From positions 262,249 to 326,248 of the forward strand of contig NZ_HG326225.1 in the NCBI RefSeq assembly GCF_000312505.2: a stretch of 64,000 nucleotides of DNA, read 5' to 3'. Source of the DNA: Fenollaria massiliensis. GTDB lineage: Bacteria; Bacillota; Clostridia; Tissierellales; Peptoniphilaceae. The notes under the pieces are model-generated. The model was not told the origin of the DNA. It saw only the letters and a program-made list of their open reading frames with translations, and did no database searches. This document shows positions 51,773-62,508 of the stretch, piece by piece (position 1 is the stretch's first letter; every line of letters starts with the position of its first letter). The translations under genes were made by a program, and so were the position numbers.

Positions 51773-53842
51773 TTATTTATTTTTTTCTGCGTTGGCTGCT
51801 TCTATAATCCTATTTGCTTGGTCTTGTGGTACTTCTTCGTATCTAACGAAGTCCATTTGGAAGGAGCCTCTTGCTTGTGTCATCGCTCTTAGGTCTATTG
51901 CGTATCTAAACATTTCTGAATGAGGTACTTCTGCTGTAATTACTTGTGTACCGTCATCTTGTGAATCTATACCTAAGATTCTGCCTCTACGTTTGTTCAT
52001 ATCGCCCATAACGTCGCCTAGGTAGTTTTCTGGCACTTTTATTTCTGCCTTAACTATAGGTTCAAGCAAGATTGGTTTTGCTTCTTGCATACCCTTCTTA
52101 AATGCTAATTGTGCAGCGATCTTGAATGCCATTTCGTTTGAGTCAACATCGTGGTATGAACCATCATATAATGTTGCTTTCACATGTACTACTGGGTAGC
52201 CTGCTAAAACGCCATGTTCAAGTGATTCTCTAAGACCTTTTTCAACTGCTGGGAAGAAATTCTTTGGAACTGCTCCACCGAATACTTCTTCTTGGAATAC
52301 AAAGTCATCGCCATCATTTGGCTCAAATCTTACCCAAACGTCACCGTATTGACCAGCGCCGCCTGATTGTTTCTTGTGCTTACCTTGAACTTCAGCCTTT
52401 TGTCTGATAGTTTCTCTATAAGCAATCTTTGGATCGTTAAGTTCAATCTCAACGCCAAATGTGTTTTTCAATTTATCTTTAATAACTGTTAATTGCATAT
52501 TACCTTGACCGCCGATTAGAAGCTCTTTAGTCTCATGATTTCTAAGCACTTCAAATGTTGGGTCTTCTGCAGTCATCTTGTTAAGTGAAACGCCTATCTT
52601 TTCGTCTTCGCCTTGTTTTACAGGTCTTACCGACATATATAGAGTTGGCTTTGGATACCTAATTCTCTCGAATATAACAGGATTAGCCTTGTCGCATAGC
52701 GTATCGCCAGTACGAGCGTGTTCAAGTTTACTTGTAGCACCGATGTCTCCTGCGGTGATGGTGTCAGTATCGATTTGAGTCTTACCTCTTAAGTAGAATA
52801 ATCCGCCAAGCTTTTCTTCTACTTCTTGACTTGCATTGTATAATGGTGTTGATTTAGTAACCTTACCAGATATAACTTTGAACAGCGATAACTTTCCTAC
52901 GAATGGGTCAACTATAGTCTTGAAAACAACTGCTGAGAATGGTTCATTTGCGTCAACTTTTCTCAATTCTTCTTTATCTTTCCATGTGCCAGTGTATGCG
53001 CCTACTTCGTTTGGAGCAGGGAAATATCTTTGAATCTTATGAAGAAGTAGCTCCATGCCTATGCCTTTTTCAACGCTACCTACCATAAGTATAGTTAATT
53101 CACCGTTTCTAACAGCTTGCTTTATACCTTCTTTAAATTCAGCGTCAGTAAATTTTTCGCCTGCAAAGAATTTTTCCATAAGTTCCTCAGATGTTTCAGC
53201 AACTACTTCATTTAATTCGCCTCTAAGCTTTTCAATGTAGCCATCCCACTCAGCTGGAACAGGAATTTCAGTTCTCTTTCTGTTTTCATAGCTGTATGCC
53301 TTATCTTGAATTAAGTCAACCATGCCCTTGAAGCCTTCAGCTTCGCCAATAGGCATAACTAGTGGAACTATGTGTCCACCAAGTTTTGTTCTTATCTCGT
53401 CCAAAACTTCATCAAACTTAACATTTTCCTTATCCATCTTATTTAAAAAGATAAATCTTGGAGTGTGATATTTATTTAAGTTTTTCCACGCTTTTTCAGT
53501 ACCAACTTCAACACCTGCTTGTGCGTCAATAACTAGTATAGAGCCTTCAGATGCTCTCTTTGCACCGTACATCTCACCAATAAAGTCAAAGTAACCAGGT
53601 GTATCAAGAAAATTGTATTTAACATCATTATATTCTACAGGAATAACCTTTGTATTAATAGAAACCTTTCTTTGTTTCTCTTCTATAGAGAAGTCTCCAA
53701 CAGTATTTCCGTCTTCAACCTTGCCCATCCTAGAGATAGCGCCTGTTGCGTATAAAAGTGATTCAACTAGCATAGTTTTACCACTGCTACTGTGTCCCAA
53801 AAGGGATACGTTTCTGATTTTGCTTGCATCGTAAGCCTTCAT
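51773..53842 (-). CDS. EF-G paralogue (FusA2-type translational GTPase)
   Basis: Five-domain translation GTPase of 689 residues. The P-loop reads GHSSSGKT rather than AHIDAGKT, and the G3 motif is DTPGYFDF, with Tyr at the place of the catalytic His of DTPGHVDF, as in the EF-G-like paralogue group; G4 NKMDKE is normal. Domains IV and V are complete (GQYGDVWVRFEP, GDVMGDMNKRRGRILG). True EF-G is encoded at 62.5 kb, so this one likely has a specialised role in translation or recycling. GGAGG site; it stands alone with an AT-rich leader. Confidence 0.9.
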   Translation of the reverse strand: MKAYDASKIRNVSLLGHSSSGKTMLVESLLYATGAISRMGKVEDGNTVGDFSIEEKQRKVSINTKVIPVEYNDVKYNFLDTPGYFDFIGEMYGAKRASEGSILVIDAQAGVEVGTEKAWKNLNKYHTPRFIFLNKMDKENVKFDEVLDEIRTKLGGHIVPLVMPIGEAEGFKGMVDLIQDKAYSYENRKRTEIPVPAEWDGYIEKLRGELNEVVAETSEELMEKFFAGEKFTDAEFKEGIKQAVRNGELTILMVGSVEKGIGMELLLHKIQRYFPAPNEVGAYTGTWKDKEELRKVDANEPFSAVVFKTIVDPFVGKLSLFKVISGKVTKSTPLYNASQEVEEKLGGLFYLRGKTQIDTDTITAGDIGATSKLEHARTGDTLCDKANPVIFERIRYPKPTLYMSVRPVKQGEDEKIGVSLNKMTAEDPTFEVLRNHETKELLIGGQGNMQLTVIKDKLKNTFGVEIELNDPKIAYRETIRQKAEVQGKHKKQSGGAGQYGDVWVRFEPNDGDDFVFQEEVFGGAVPKNFFPAVEKGLRESLEHGVLAGYPVVHVKATLYDGSYHDVDSNEMAFKIAAQLAFKKGMQEAKPILLEPIVKAEIKVPENYLGDVMGDMNKRRGRILGIDSQDDGTQVITAEVPHSEMFRYAIDLRAMTQARGSFQMDFVRYEEVPQDQANRIIEAANAEKNK

Positions 53843-53905
53843 ATTTTTTCCTCCTCATATATAATATAGTTATTTTATCAATTTACTTTGTAAAAGCGTT
53901 TTGAG

Positions 53906-53940
53906 TAAAAAAATTTAGTGTGAAGACAAAATCCCTTCAC
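53906..53940 (-). terminator. Weak second terminator or hairpin before the EF-G paralogue
   Basis: GTGAAG and CTTCAC form a 6-bp stem; on the minus strand ACTAAATTTTTTT follows after a short gap. Confidence 0.45.
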
Positions 53941-54013
53941 AAAAATATTATAACATATATAGATTTTTTTTGCAATGATTTTATTGTGCTGATATGCAAA
54001 AATTATAAAGAGA

Positions 54014-54043
54014 TTAAAAAAGAAGAGCTCATCACTCTTCTTT
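54014..54043 (-). terminator. Terminator overlapping the end of the M20 hydrolase gene
   Basis: AAAGAAGAG and CTCTTCTTT form a 9-bp stem with TTTTTAATC after it on the minus strand; the left arm includes the last codons of the gene. Confidence 0.85.
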
Positions 54044-55195
54044 CATCTCATCATACGCAAGTCCTATAGCCTTGTAAAAATATTCAAGATCCTCTTCATC
54101 AAAATCAAATACATCGCTGTGATGAGGTCCTTTTAAATTTGTTCCCAGCATTAAATGCATAGCAGGAACTTTCTTTTGTTTAAGCTTTTTAAGATAAGAG
54201 GTTACATCTTCACTTGCGCCAAAACTTGGCATTCTATCAGTTTTTACATCGTTTTTATTAAGCTTTTTAATTATTCTATCAACAAGATTGATATTTTCTT
54301 CCTTATATGCATTAGCCTTCGCAAGCACCTTCATCTCATAGCTCGCGCCCTTCGCCTCAGATACGCATCTTGCAATATTTTCCATCGCTTCAAGCATCTC
54401 ATCCATCGCCTCGTCACTATCACTTCTAAGGTCCATGCCTAAAGTAATTTTATCCATGATAGCATTTCTTTGACCGCCACCATTAATAATGCCAATGTTG
54501 ATAAGTTTTTTGTGATGCGCATCAACTATTAAGTCCTTAATCATGTCTATAAAAGCCATGGCAATGGTTAGAGCGCAGATGCCTTCTTCTGGTGCATTCG
54601 CAGCGTGAGCTGACTTGCCAAAAAAACTCGTATCAAGCTTAGTAGTCGCCATAAAATCAGTAGTTCCAACACCAATGTAGCCTTTTTTCTCGCCTAAACC
54701 GATGTGATAGGATAAAAATCCATTTACATCCTCTGTAATGAAGTTCGCCATGCGTCTTGCGCCGCCAACACCTTCCTCGGCTGGCTGAAATAAAACTCTA
54801 ACAGAGTCACCAGACTCACTAAAACGCTCGCATAAGCTAAGCGCCAAGGCTATGTGCCCATCGTGTCCACAGGCGTGCATATTGCCATTAGTCGAAGCAA
54901 ATCCAAAAAGGTTCGGTATATGAGTTACATCCTCTGTCTCTTTTATCTTAAGTGCATCGATGTCCGCTCTAAATAAAAAGTATGGAGCCTTGCCAAACTC
55001 AGCCACAACCCCAGTATAGCCCTTGTCAATATCACTCATATCGCTTTCTGCACCATCTTCATAGATGGCTTTACCATAATAAAGCTTACAATTTAAATTT
55101 TCTAATATTTTAATAATTTTCTTCGTTGTCTTAACTTCTTCAAAGCCAAGCTCAGGAATTTTATGAAATAATCTTCTATATGAAATCAAATCCAT
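54032..55195 (-). CDS. M20-family amidohydrolase
   Basis: Zinc hydrolase of 387 residues of the AbgB/IAA-amino-acid hydrolase type. Motifs: RADIDALK, HACGHDGHIALA, FQPAEEGVGGARRM, SYHIGLG, the dimerisation loop SAHAANAPEEG and the last ligand region GPHHSDVFDFDE. It has an extra insertion near residue 50 (GAESDMSDID). The substrate is probably an N-acyl amino acid or a peptide-like conjugate. The ATG at 55195 is chosen from its spacing to AGGTG and from the family start MDLISYRRLFH. It is divergent from a lipoprotein gene. Confidence 0.9.
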   Translation of the reverse strand: MDLISYRRLFHKIPELGFEEVKTTKKIIKILENLNCKLYYGKAIYEDGAESDMSDIDKGYTGVVAEFGKAPYFLFRADIDALKIKETEDVTHIPNLFGFASTNGNMHACGHDGHIALALSLCERFSESGDSVRVLFQPAEEGVGGARRMANFITEDVNGFLSYHIGLGEKKGYIGVGTTDFMATTKLDTSFFGKSAHAANAPEEGICALTIAMAFIDMIKDLIVDAHHKKLINIGIINGGGQRNAIMDKITLGMDLRSDSDEAMDEMLEAMENIARCVSEAKGASYEMKVLAKANAYKEENINLVDRIIKKLNKNDVKTDRMPSFGASEDVTSYLKKLKQKKVPAMHLMLGTNLKGPHHSDVFDFDEEDLEYFYKAIGLAYDEMKEE

Positions 55196-55216
55196 AGTCA
55201 TCACCTACTTAGCTAA

Positions 55217-55276
55217 ATCTTACAACAAGCGCCGGCTTTTGTCAAGCTTGACAAAAAGGCTTATATGTAGTAATAT
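55217..55276. promoter_or_regulatory. Divergent overlapping promoters sharing a 20-bp palindrome
   Basis: A perfect palindrome TTTTGTCAAGCTTGACAAAA (55237-55256) carries both -35 boxes. Plus: TTGACA 55248-55253, 17 bases, TAATAT 55271-55276. Minus: TTGACA 55240-55245, 17 bases, TAAGAT 55217-55222. The two -35 boxes are only two bases apart, so both promoters cannot be occupied at once and a dimeric regulator could block both. Confidence 0.82.
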
Positions 55277-55295
55277 ATCTCTGTTGAGGTGAATT

Positions 55296-56093
55296 ATGAA
55301 AAAGAAATTTATTTTATTTATGACTATGGCACTAGCTGCTATCATGCTTTTAAGCGCATGCTCAGAAAAGCACGAAAAATTTACGAAAGAAATGATTAAA
55401 GAGTGGAATGTTAGCGTGAAAAAAGAACCAAACGCTGACGATATAAACGATGACTTCGTTAATGAGCTTAAACGCTTTATTAAAAAGAGCATTGAAGATA
55501 AAAATTACGAAGCATTCTCAGAAATGGTTTGTGATGAGTATTTAACAGCGGTTGATATCACAAGAGATGCCTACAGAGGGCATAACAAAGAGCTTTCTGA
55601 AGCTTTGAAAGATATAAAAGTTGATGTATCAGACGTTGAGGCAAAACAAGTTGACGAGGATGCAATAGAGCTTAGATACACACTTAGCTACAACGATTCA
55701 AAAACAGTACAATACATCTATATATACAAAGACAAAAACGATGTATTCAAGTTCTCGCCATCAATATACGAGCCACACGCTTGGGGCGATGAAAACTATA
55801 AAAAAGACTCCATCAACATAAAATTCATATCCATAGGCAAAGTTACTAAGGGCATGGAAGTCAGAGCAAAGCTTATGAACACTGAGAAATGGGATAGATC
55901 GCTACTTAGTGCAATACTTTACACAGACAGAGGTAAATACGATGCAGCCAAGTTTAAGCTAAATATCGCAAGCGGCAAAACAGAACATGTATTATTTTAC
56001 TTCGATCACGCAAAAGGCAAAGCAGAAAAGTTCGAGCTAGTCTACAAAGGCGATGGCGGCGAAGAAAAGACGACTACATTTGAATTTAAATAA
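55296..56093 (+). CDS. Lipoprotein of unknown function (265 aa)
   Basis: Exported lipoprotein: signal peptide with lipobox LLSAC (Cys22). The mature part has an alpha-helical NTF2-like stretch (about 50-160, with FIKKSIEDKNYEAFSEMV) and a C-terminal beta-rich half with ISIGKVTKGMEVRAKL. I do not recognise a named family. It is divergent from the M20 hydrolase with a shared operator, so the two may respond to the same signal. GAGGTGAATT site and a terminator follow. Confidence 0.8.
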   Translation: MKKKFILFMTMALAAIMLLSACSEKHEKFTKEMIKEWNVSVKKEPNADDINDDFVNELKRFIKKSIEDKNYEAFSEMVCDEYLTAVDITRDAYRGHNKELSEALKDIKVDVSDVEAKQVDEDAIELRYTLSYNDSKTVQYIYIYKDKNDVFKFSPSIYEPHAWGDENYKKDSINIKFISIGKVTKGMEVRAKLMNTEKWDRSLLSAILYTDRGKYDAAKFKLNIASGKTEHVLFYFDHAKGKAEKFELVYKGDGGEEKTTTFEFK

Positions 56094-56102
56094 TATTTTG
56101 AT

Positions 56103-56134
56103 ATAGTAGGAAGAAATGCTTCCTACTATTTTTT
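56103..56134 (+). terminator. Terminator of the lipoprotein gene
   Basis: ATAGTAGGAAG and CTTCCTACTAT form an 11-bp stem followed by TTTTTT. Confidence 0.9.
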
Positions 56135-56136
56135 AT

Positions 56137-56174
56137 AAAAAAATATCTGCCAGGACACGCCTAACAGATACTTT
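56137..56174 (-). terminator. Terminator of the adhesin gene
   Basis: TATCTG and CAGATA flank a loop of about 14 bases, with a T7 run on the minus strand. Confidence 0.75.
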
Positions 56175-56191
56175 TAAATAAATCGTTTAAA

Positions 56192-59100
56192 CTATTTACT
56201 TTTTTTCAAAATATACTTTTTCTTGATAAACACAAGTCCGATTAATATCATTAAAGCTAAGAAGATTCCTAAAACATCTTCACTAACGCCAGTCTTTGGT
56301 ATTATGTGTTCTTCTGGTGGTGTTGGTGGTGTTGGTGGTGTTGGTGGTTCTGGTTCAGGTTCTTCAGGATTTTCTGGTGGTTCTTCTGGTGTTGGTGGTT
56401 CTTCCGGTGGTACTTCTTTATTTAATATAGTAAATCCATCGTACATATCACCAGAGTAGCTAACTTCAAACTTTCTTTCGTCAATAGTGTATATCTTGTC
56501 CTTTTCGCCTACTTCCTTAACAGTATAGATGTATTGGTTACCCATATCATCTTCAATGTCAAGATTTGTAAAGCTTGCGCTCCAGTCATTTGCTTCATTT
56601 AAAGTAAGGAATTTTCCGCTCGCTTCGCCATTGATATAAAGCTCAACTTTTATATCTTTAGTTTCGCCAAGAGCTTGCCAAACTTTTCTAACTCTGACAA
56701 ATGTCTTTCTTGGTGTAGGTGGTTCAGGTGGTATTTCTGTATTAGTAAATTTAACTTGAGCAACTTCTGTAATCACTACATCAACTGGATATACGATAAC
56801 CATGTTTCCATCTGCATCGTATTTTATTTCTACTTCAGCTTTATCTTCGACTGCTTCTTTAAGTTCAAATGAATATTTTTTACCTTTTATCAAGCCTAAA
56901 AACTCATCTTTTGTTATTTCTTTCTTGTCTGCATCATAGAATTTTACAGTTTTGTCTTTTGCCTCGAATTCCATGGTTGTTTCTATTGCTTGAGAACCGT
57001 TGAAATTTGCAAGTTCTTCTTCGGTAAATTCGTAGTTATTTGTAGATAAAACCCCTTTGCCTAAAAATTCTTCAAAATATTTCCAATTTTCAGGTGTAAG
57101 AGTTATTTCTTTATCAACATACTTACCTTTTATCTTGATCTTAAGATTTTTAGGGATAGACTCAGTGTTTTCTGTATCCCAAACTTTTTCAACTTCAATA
57201 CGATGTTTTGGTAGGTAGTAGTTTGTAAGTTCAAAATATGGTTGATTACCAACAACTCTAGCTTTAACATCAAGTAAATTTTCATCCATATTTTTTGGTG
57301 TTAACTTAGGTACATAAAGAACTAGTTTGCCATTTTCTTCTACAAGCTTAAGAGTGTACGCACCTTTGTTATATTGTTTTTCCCAATTTGCTTCAAATTT
57401 TCCTAGATTCCTTGGGAATGGTTTTCCATCCTTGTCATAGTATGTCTTAATTACTATATTTTTATCTTCAGGAATTTTCAGATCAGCTAAAAACTTTTTC
57501 TCTCCTGTAACTGGACCTCCAAGAATTAGAACTTGTGGATCTTTTGGATGGAATGTAAGATTAAATTTATCAACTTTATTTCCATGGTGGACTTCTACAG
57601 GAATATATTCAATTCTATAAACGCCACCGGCATAGTCCTCATCGTTAATCTTATATCCGTTAGCTAGTTCTTGTATTCTTTCAACAAAAACATCTATATA
57701 AGGTTTTCCTTTAACTTTAACAAGCGGAATAAAGATTTCCGAATCTTCCTTTACCCAGTAATGCTCAAAGCCCATGCCTTCTAATTCAAAATAAGGTAAT
57801 TTTTCAAATTTACCTTTCCATCCATTGGCTTTAGATAGTGTAATAACACGATCCTTGCCGTTTCTGTCAATAAATCTCTTGCCGTCTTTTAATAGATAGA
57901 CATTAACAGAATCTGGAATGTCTTCTTTTTTAACTGTTTCATCCCAATTTTTTTCTACTGGTATTTCAGAATATGGATAGTTGGTAAGAGTTAATGTATG
58001 ATTTGTCACTAAATTAAGTCTATATCCTGATTTATTTTTAGAGGAATCTTGTGTTCTTCCCACACCATTCAGATATTGAGTCCAGATATATGGAAGCTGA
58101 ATTTCAATTCTTCCATCTGCTTTTTCAAGCACATACGCTTCATGCCAAGGGCCGGAGCCATCCCAGTCAGAATTTCCATCTAAACCATAATATCCTTGCC
58201 ATTTATAAGGTTTATAAAAGCTGTGATAAGTGATAGTGACATTATCAAGATTTTTAAGGCCTGCAAATAAATCATTATTTAACAGTCCGGTCCACTTTTT
58301 ACCATCTTTTTTTAAATTACTTATTCCAATATCTTCTCTTTTAATCTCTTTACCATTCTTATCTTTATAAACAAAGATGATTTTTTCGCTGTGGTTTGCA
58401 TCATTTGGCTTTGGATCAATAGTGCTGCTATAATTAGCCCAAATTCTTTCCACTTCTAAAAAAGTTTTATCAGATTCTTCAATAACTGAATAGAAATCAT
58501 CGCTTCTTTCTTTAAGCTTATATTTAAGTCCCTTTGCTGCAAGTTCTTCAGATGTAAAAGGTAAATTTTCAAACATATAGATCCAGTTATTTTTTTTACT
58601 TAATTCAACTTCCGCGTACTTTTTATCACCTATATATAGGTCGACCCAAATGCTCTTTGGTATCTTATCTTCCGGAACGGACTTATCCCATTTCTTCTCA
58701 ATAATGACCTTGTTGTTTTTTGGTTTTCCTGGTGAATAAATATCTGCATTTGATCCAATACCAGCTCCTCTATCAGATTCATTGCCCATAATAAATAGGC
58801 TAGAATTTGTCCAAGCTTCATTTTTTGTTTTAGCATCATATTGAGCTTTTATGTTTATCGCTTCATTAGTGTTATACATCCACTTAGGATCTTCATTTTT
58901 GATATCATCGATATACTTAATAATATTACCATATTCAGTAATTGGTGAAATTCTAGAGATAAACTTTTTATCGACTCCATTTAGTTTAAAATCATCTGCT
59001 TTATATCCTGTATGGATGTCTGCTCCATTATAAAGTGCTTCATTTTCGAAAATGTAAAGTGAGTGATAATCTTCAATTATATCATCACCTTCTGGACAGT

Positions 59101-61065
59101 TCCAATATCCGCCGCCTTCTCCTGGGCTTAGTAGATTCAGAGTTTTATTATTATTAACAGCTCTATTTTTTGTTATTAAAGTATTTTTTAGCGTTAGTTT
59201 ACATGGTGTTAATGAAAGGTATATGCCTCCACCCTCATGATCTGACTTATTATTTAATATATATCCGCCTTTTAATTCAGCAGTAGATGAATTTATATAT
59301 AAACCTCCGCCTGCACCTGTAAACATGTCATTACCTTTTAACTTGGCAATATTTTTATAAATTAAACCGCCTTTTTGAGTGTAATAAGCTCCAGCATACT
59401 TAACATAATTTTCATATAAATCAGTGTTAGTATTGGCATATTTTTTATAACTATAACCGTTATTGTAATTGTCATTAACAGCTACAGCTCCTCCATGGTA
59501 AGAAGCATTTCCAGCTAATATACCATTTTCTAATATAAATTCAGAATTAGAATCCACATGAACAGCACCGCCATAGTTTTTAATTACAAATCCGTCAACT
59601 TCAACAAGCTTATTATTCGCAATTAGTCCACCATTCATTGTAAACTTTGCCTTTTCCTTATGGTTAATTTTATCTGTATTTAAATTACCTAAAAATACAC
59701 CTCCAACAGTAGCTACATTGTTGTCTATACTACCAGCATTTAAAGTATAAGATCCCCCTTCTTCTATATAAACTCCACCTGTTGCGAAATATTCGCCTAA
59801 CCATGATCCATCTTTATTTCGCTCATAACAAATATTCTTATTAGAGGTAATCCGGCCACCATTCATAGTGAATGTGGCTTTATCATGAACATAAATAGGT
59901 GCAGAATTAGCGCATTCATTATTTCCATTAGCAATAAATCCGCCGTTCATAATAAGTTCGCCATTAACTTCGATAAAAGATGCCTTTAAATTTGTTTTAA
60001 CATCTTTATTTCCGTCAATAAATAATGGATCCTTGTTATCTTTTCCTAAAGTTAACGTAGCTCCTTTTTCGACTTTAAATAAAGTTGCCAAAAAAGTTTC
60101 TGCCCTTTTTAAAATAACCTTAACATTTGGCAATGGATTCTTTTCTAAATCTGTATCTTCAAGAGCTTTTTCACCTTTAGCTTCTGCTTCTTTAACAAGC
60201 TCTTGTCTTCTCTCCATGTCGTCACTATCATTCGGCATTTCAATTTTATCTTCACCGATAGGTTTTACTTCTGTAGTATCTGCTGATGTTAATACAATAT
60301 CAGCACCTGCTGGTATGATAATTGTACGTTCAATTTCTATAGTAGTAGTAATTATTATAGTCTTTTTTACTCCGTTGTTAGCACTTTCTATTTCTCTTTT
60401 TAAATCGTCAAAACTACTTACTTCAACAACATTTTCTTCTCCACTACCTTGTCCTGCTCCTAAAGCTATGGGGTTTTCTGCTAATTCAGATATTTCTAGT
60501 GTTTCACCAGCCTTTAACTCTTTTGCATTTGTTTCTGTGCCTTTGCCTTCTTCTGCTTTTTCTTCTTTCTTTTCTTCAGTCTTTTCTTCTGTGCTTTCTT
60601 TAGCTTTTTCTTCTTTTTTGCCTTCAGCATCTTTTGTTTCTTCTGGCTTCTTTTCTTCTTCTGTCTTTACTTCTGCTTCATCATCTTTCTTTTCTTCTGA
60701 TTTTTCATCCTTTTCTTCTTTAACTTCGGAAGGTTTTTTAGCTTCAGGCTCTTCAGACTTGTTTTTATCTATATTAGAGCTTGGTACCCCCCCATGTCGA
60801 CTTTTTCATCTACTGTTTTAGTGGTTTCTTCTTCACTTGGAGTGCTCGCTTCTTTACTTCCTTCCTTTTTAATTTCTTCTGTTTTTTCAGCTGGCAATTC
60901 TTCAGCTGTCTTTCCTCCTTCATTAACTTGGAGAGTACTTTCTGAAACTACTGTCTTTGGCTCTTCTGTCTTTACTGTGTCTTCATCCATTGCCATAAGG
61001 TTAACTTGGGCTAAAAGTACTATGCTTAAAAACAATGTTAACAAAATTACATTTAGTTTTTTCAT
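56192..61065 (-). CDS. Giant sortase-type surface adhesin, reading frame broken by a G7 tract
   Basis: With one base added the gene encodes about 1624 residues. The start (GGAGGGAGAGAA then MKKLNVILLT) gives a signal peptide cut near NLMA. A long Glu/Lys/Thr-rich stalk follows and the frame ends at 60769 after a G7 run (60787-60793). The other frame is open without a stop from that point to 56192. It holds more Glu/Lys stalk, a right-handed beta-helix region with repeated NGG-type rungs (FTMNGGRI, FTMNGGLI), about four Cna-B-like domains (KKWDKSVP, KNWDETVK, EKVWDTEN, RKVWQALG), a Pro/Glu-rich wall spanner and the sorting signal IPKTGVS, hydrophobic helix, KKK tail. As written, only a 98-residue secreted fragment is made. 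Confidence 0.88.
60787..60793 (-). promoter_or_regulatory. G7 tract, candidate phase-variation switch of the adhesin
   Basis: On the coding strand the codons are GAC-ATG-GGG-GGG-TAC and then a stop nine codons into the alternate frame. G8 gives GAC-ATG-GGG-GGG-GTA and the full adhesin frame; G5 would also restore it. Confidence 0.8.
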
Positions 61066-61236
61066 TTCTCTCCCTCCTTTCTTTTAGTATTTGCAAATTT
61101 TCTTTGCATTATGTATGGTATAAATAAATATTTATACTATACACTTTTATTATATACCTTTTAGAGATACATTTCAAGGTTTCTAGGCATTTTTCTTATA
61201 ATAATATAAAACTTTTAATTAATAAAGCAAAATGCA

Positions 61237-61264
61237 TAAAAAAGAGAGCCTTTCAGCTCTCTTT
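61237..61264 (-). terminator. Terminator of the tuf gene
   Basis: AAAGAGAGC-ctttca-GCTCTCTTT, with T6 on the minus strand, 31 bases past the stop. Confidence 0.9.
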
Positions 61265-61294
61265 AATAATATATCTAAATTATATTATTCGAAA

Positions 61295-62488
61295 TTATTC
61301 GATAATTTCAGATACAACTCCGGCACCTACTGTTCTACCGCCTTCTCTGATAGCGAACTTAAGTCCTTTTTCAATAGCGATAGGTGTGATAAGTTCGATG
61401 TTAAATCTAGCGTTATCACCAGGCATTACCATTTCTACTCCGTCTTCTAGTGTGATGTTACCAGTAACGTCTGTAGTTCTGAAATAGAATTGCGGTCTGT
61501 AACCGTTGAAGAATGGAGTATGACGTCCACCTTCTTCTTTAGTTAAAACGTAAACTTCTGCTTTAAATTTAGTGTGTGGTTTGATTGTCTTAGGTGCAGC
61601 AAGTACTTGACCTCTTTCGATTTCGTTTCTTTGAACACCTCTTAGTAATAGACCAATGTTATCTCCAGCTTCTGCTTGGTCTAGTAGTTTGTGGAACATT
61701 TCAACGCCTGTTACTACTACGTCTCTAGTTTCAGTAGTTAAACCAACTAGTTCAACTGTATCTCCAACCTTAACTGTACCTCTTTCTACTCTACCTGTAG
61801 CAACTGTACCTCTACCAGTGATTGAGAAGATATCTTCTACTGGCATTAGGAATGGTTGATCTGTAGCTCTTTCTGGTTGAGGAATGTATTCGTCAACTTC
61901 ATCCATAAGTTTAATGATCTTATCTCCCCAAGGTCCGTCTGGATCTTCAAGAGCTTTAAGAGCTGAACCTACAACGATTGGAGTGTTATCTCCGTCGAAA
62001 TCGTATTCGTTAAGAAGTTCTCTAACTTCCATTTCTACTAATTCGATAAGTTCTGGGTCGTCTACTTGGTCTTCTTTGTTTAAGAATACAGCAATCTTAG
62101 GAACGCCTACTTGTCTTGCAAGAAGAATGTGTTCTCTTGTTTGAGGCATTGGACCGTCAGCTGCAGATACTACTAGGATAGCACCGTCCATTTGAGCAGC
62201 ACCAGTGATCATGTTCTTTACATAGTCGGCGTGGCCTGGGCAGTCAACGTGTGCATAGTGTCTCTTAGCTGTTTCATATTCAACGTGAGAAGTATTAATT
62301 GTTATACCTCTTGCTCTTTCTTCTGGAGCCTTATCGATATTTGCATAATCAATAAATTCTCCTGTACCATTTCTCTTATTTAGTACTAATGTTATAGCTG
62401 CTGTTAATGTTGTTTTACCGTGGTCAACGTGACCGATTGTACCAATGTTAACATGTGGTTTTGTTCTTTCAAATTTTTGTTTAGCCAT
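61295..62488 (-). CDS. tuf: Elongation factor Tu
   Basis: Delivers aminoacyl-tRNA to the ribosome, 397 residues. GHVDHGKT (P-loop), the RGITI switch [13 protein letters not shown] with the catalytic His, NKEDQVDD (G4, Glu instead of the usual Lys-Cys-Asp neighbour) and SALKALED (G5) are present, and domains II and III are complete. AGGAGG site. It follows fusA by 20 bases, so it closes a str-type operon and is followed by a terminator. Confidence 0.98.
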   Translation of the reverse strand: MAKQKFERTKPHVNIGTIGHVDHGKTTLTAAITLVLNKRNGTGEFIDYANIDKAPEERARGITINTSHVEYETAKRHYAHVDCPGHADYVKNMITGAAQMDGAILVVSAADGPMPQTREHILLARQVGVPKIAVFLNKEDQVDDPELIELVEMEVRELLNEYDFDGDNTPIVVGSALKALEDPDGPWGDKIIKLMDEVDEYIPQPERATDQPFLMPVEDIFSITGRGTVATGRVERGTVKVGDTVELVGLTTETRDVVVTGVEMFHKLLDQAEAGDNIGLLLRGVQRNEIERGQVLAAPKTIKPHTKFKAEVYVLTKEEGGRHTPFFNGYRPQFYFRTTDVTGNITLEDGVEMVMPGDNARFNIELITPIAIEKGLKFAIREGGRTVGAGVVSEIIE

Positions 62489-62508
62489 TTTTTACCTCCT
62501 ATAAAAAA

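Noticed and set aside
60033-60821. A 262-residue serine-rich plus-strand frame antisense to the adhesin
   Set aside because: It is the mirror of Glu/Lys/Thr-rich codons on the other strand, with no ribosome site and no domain.
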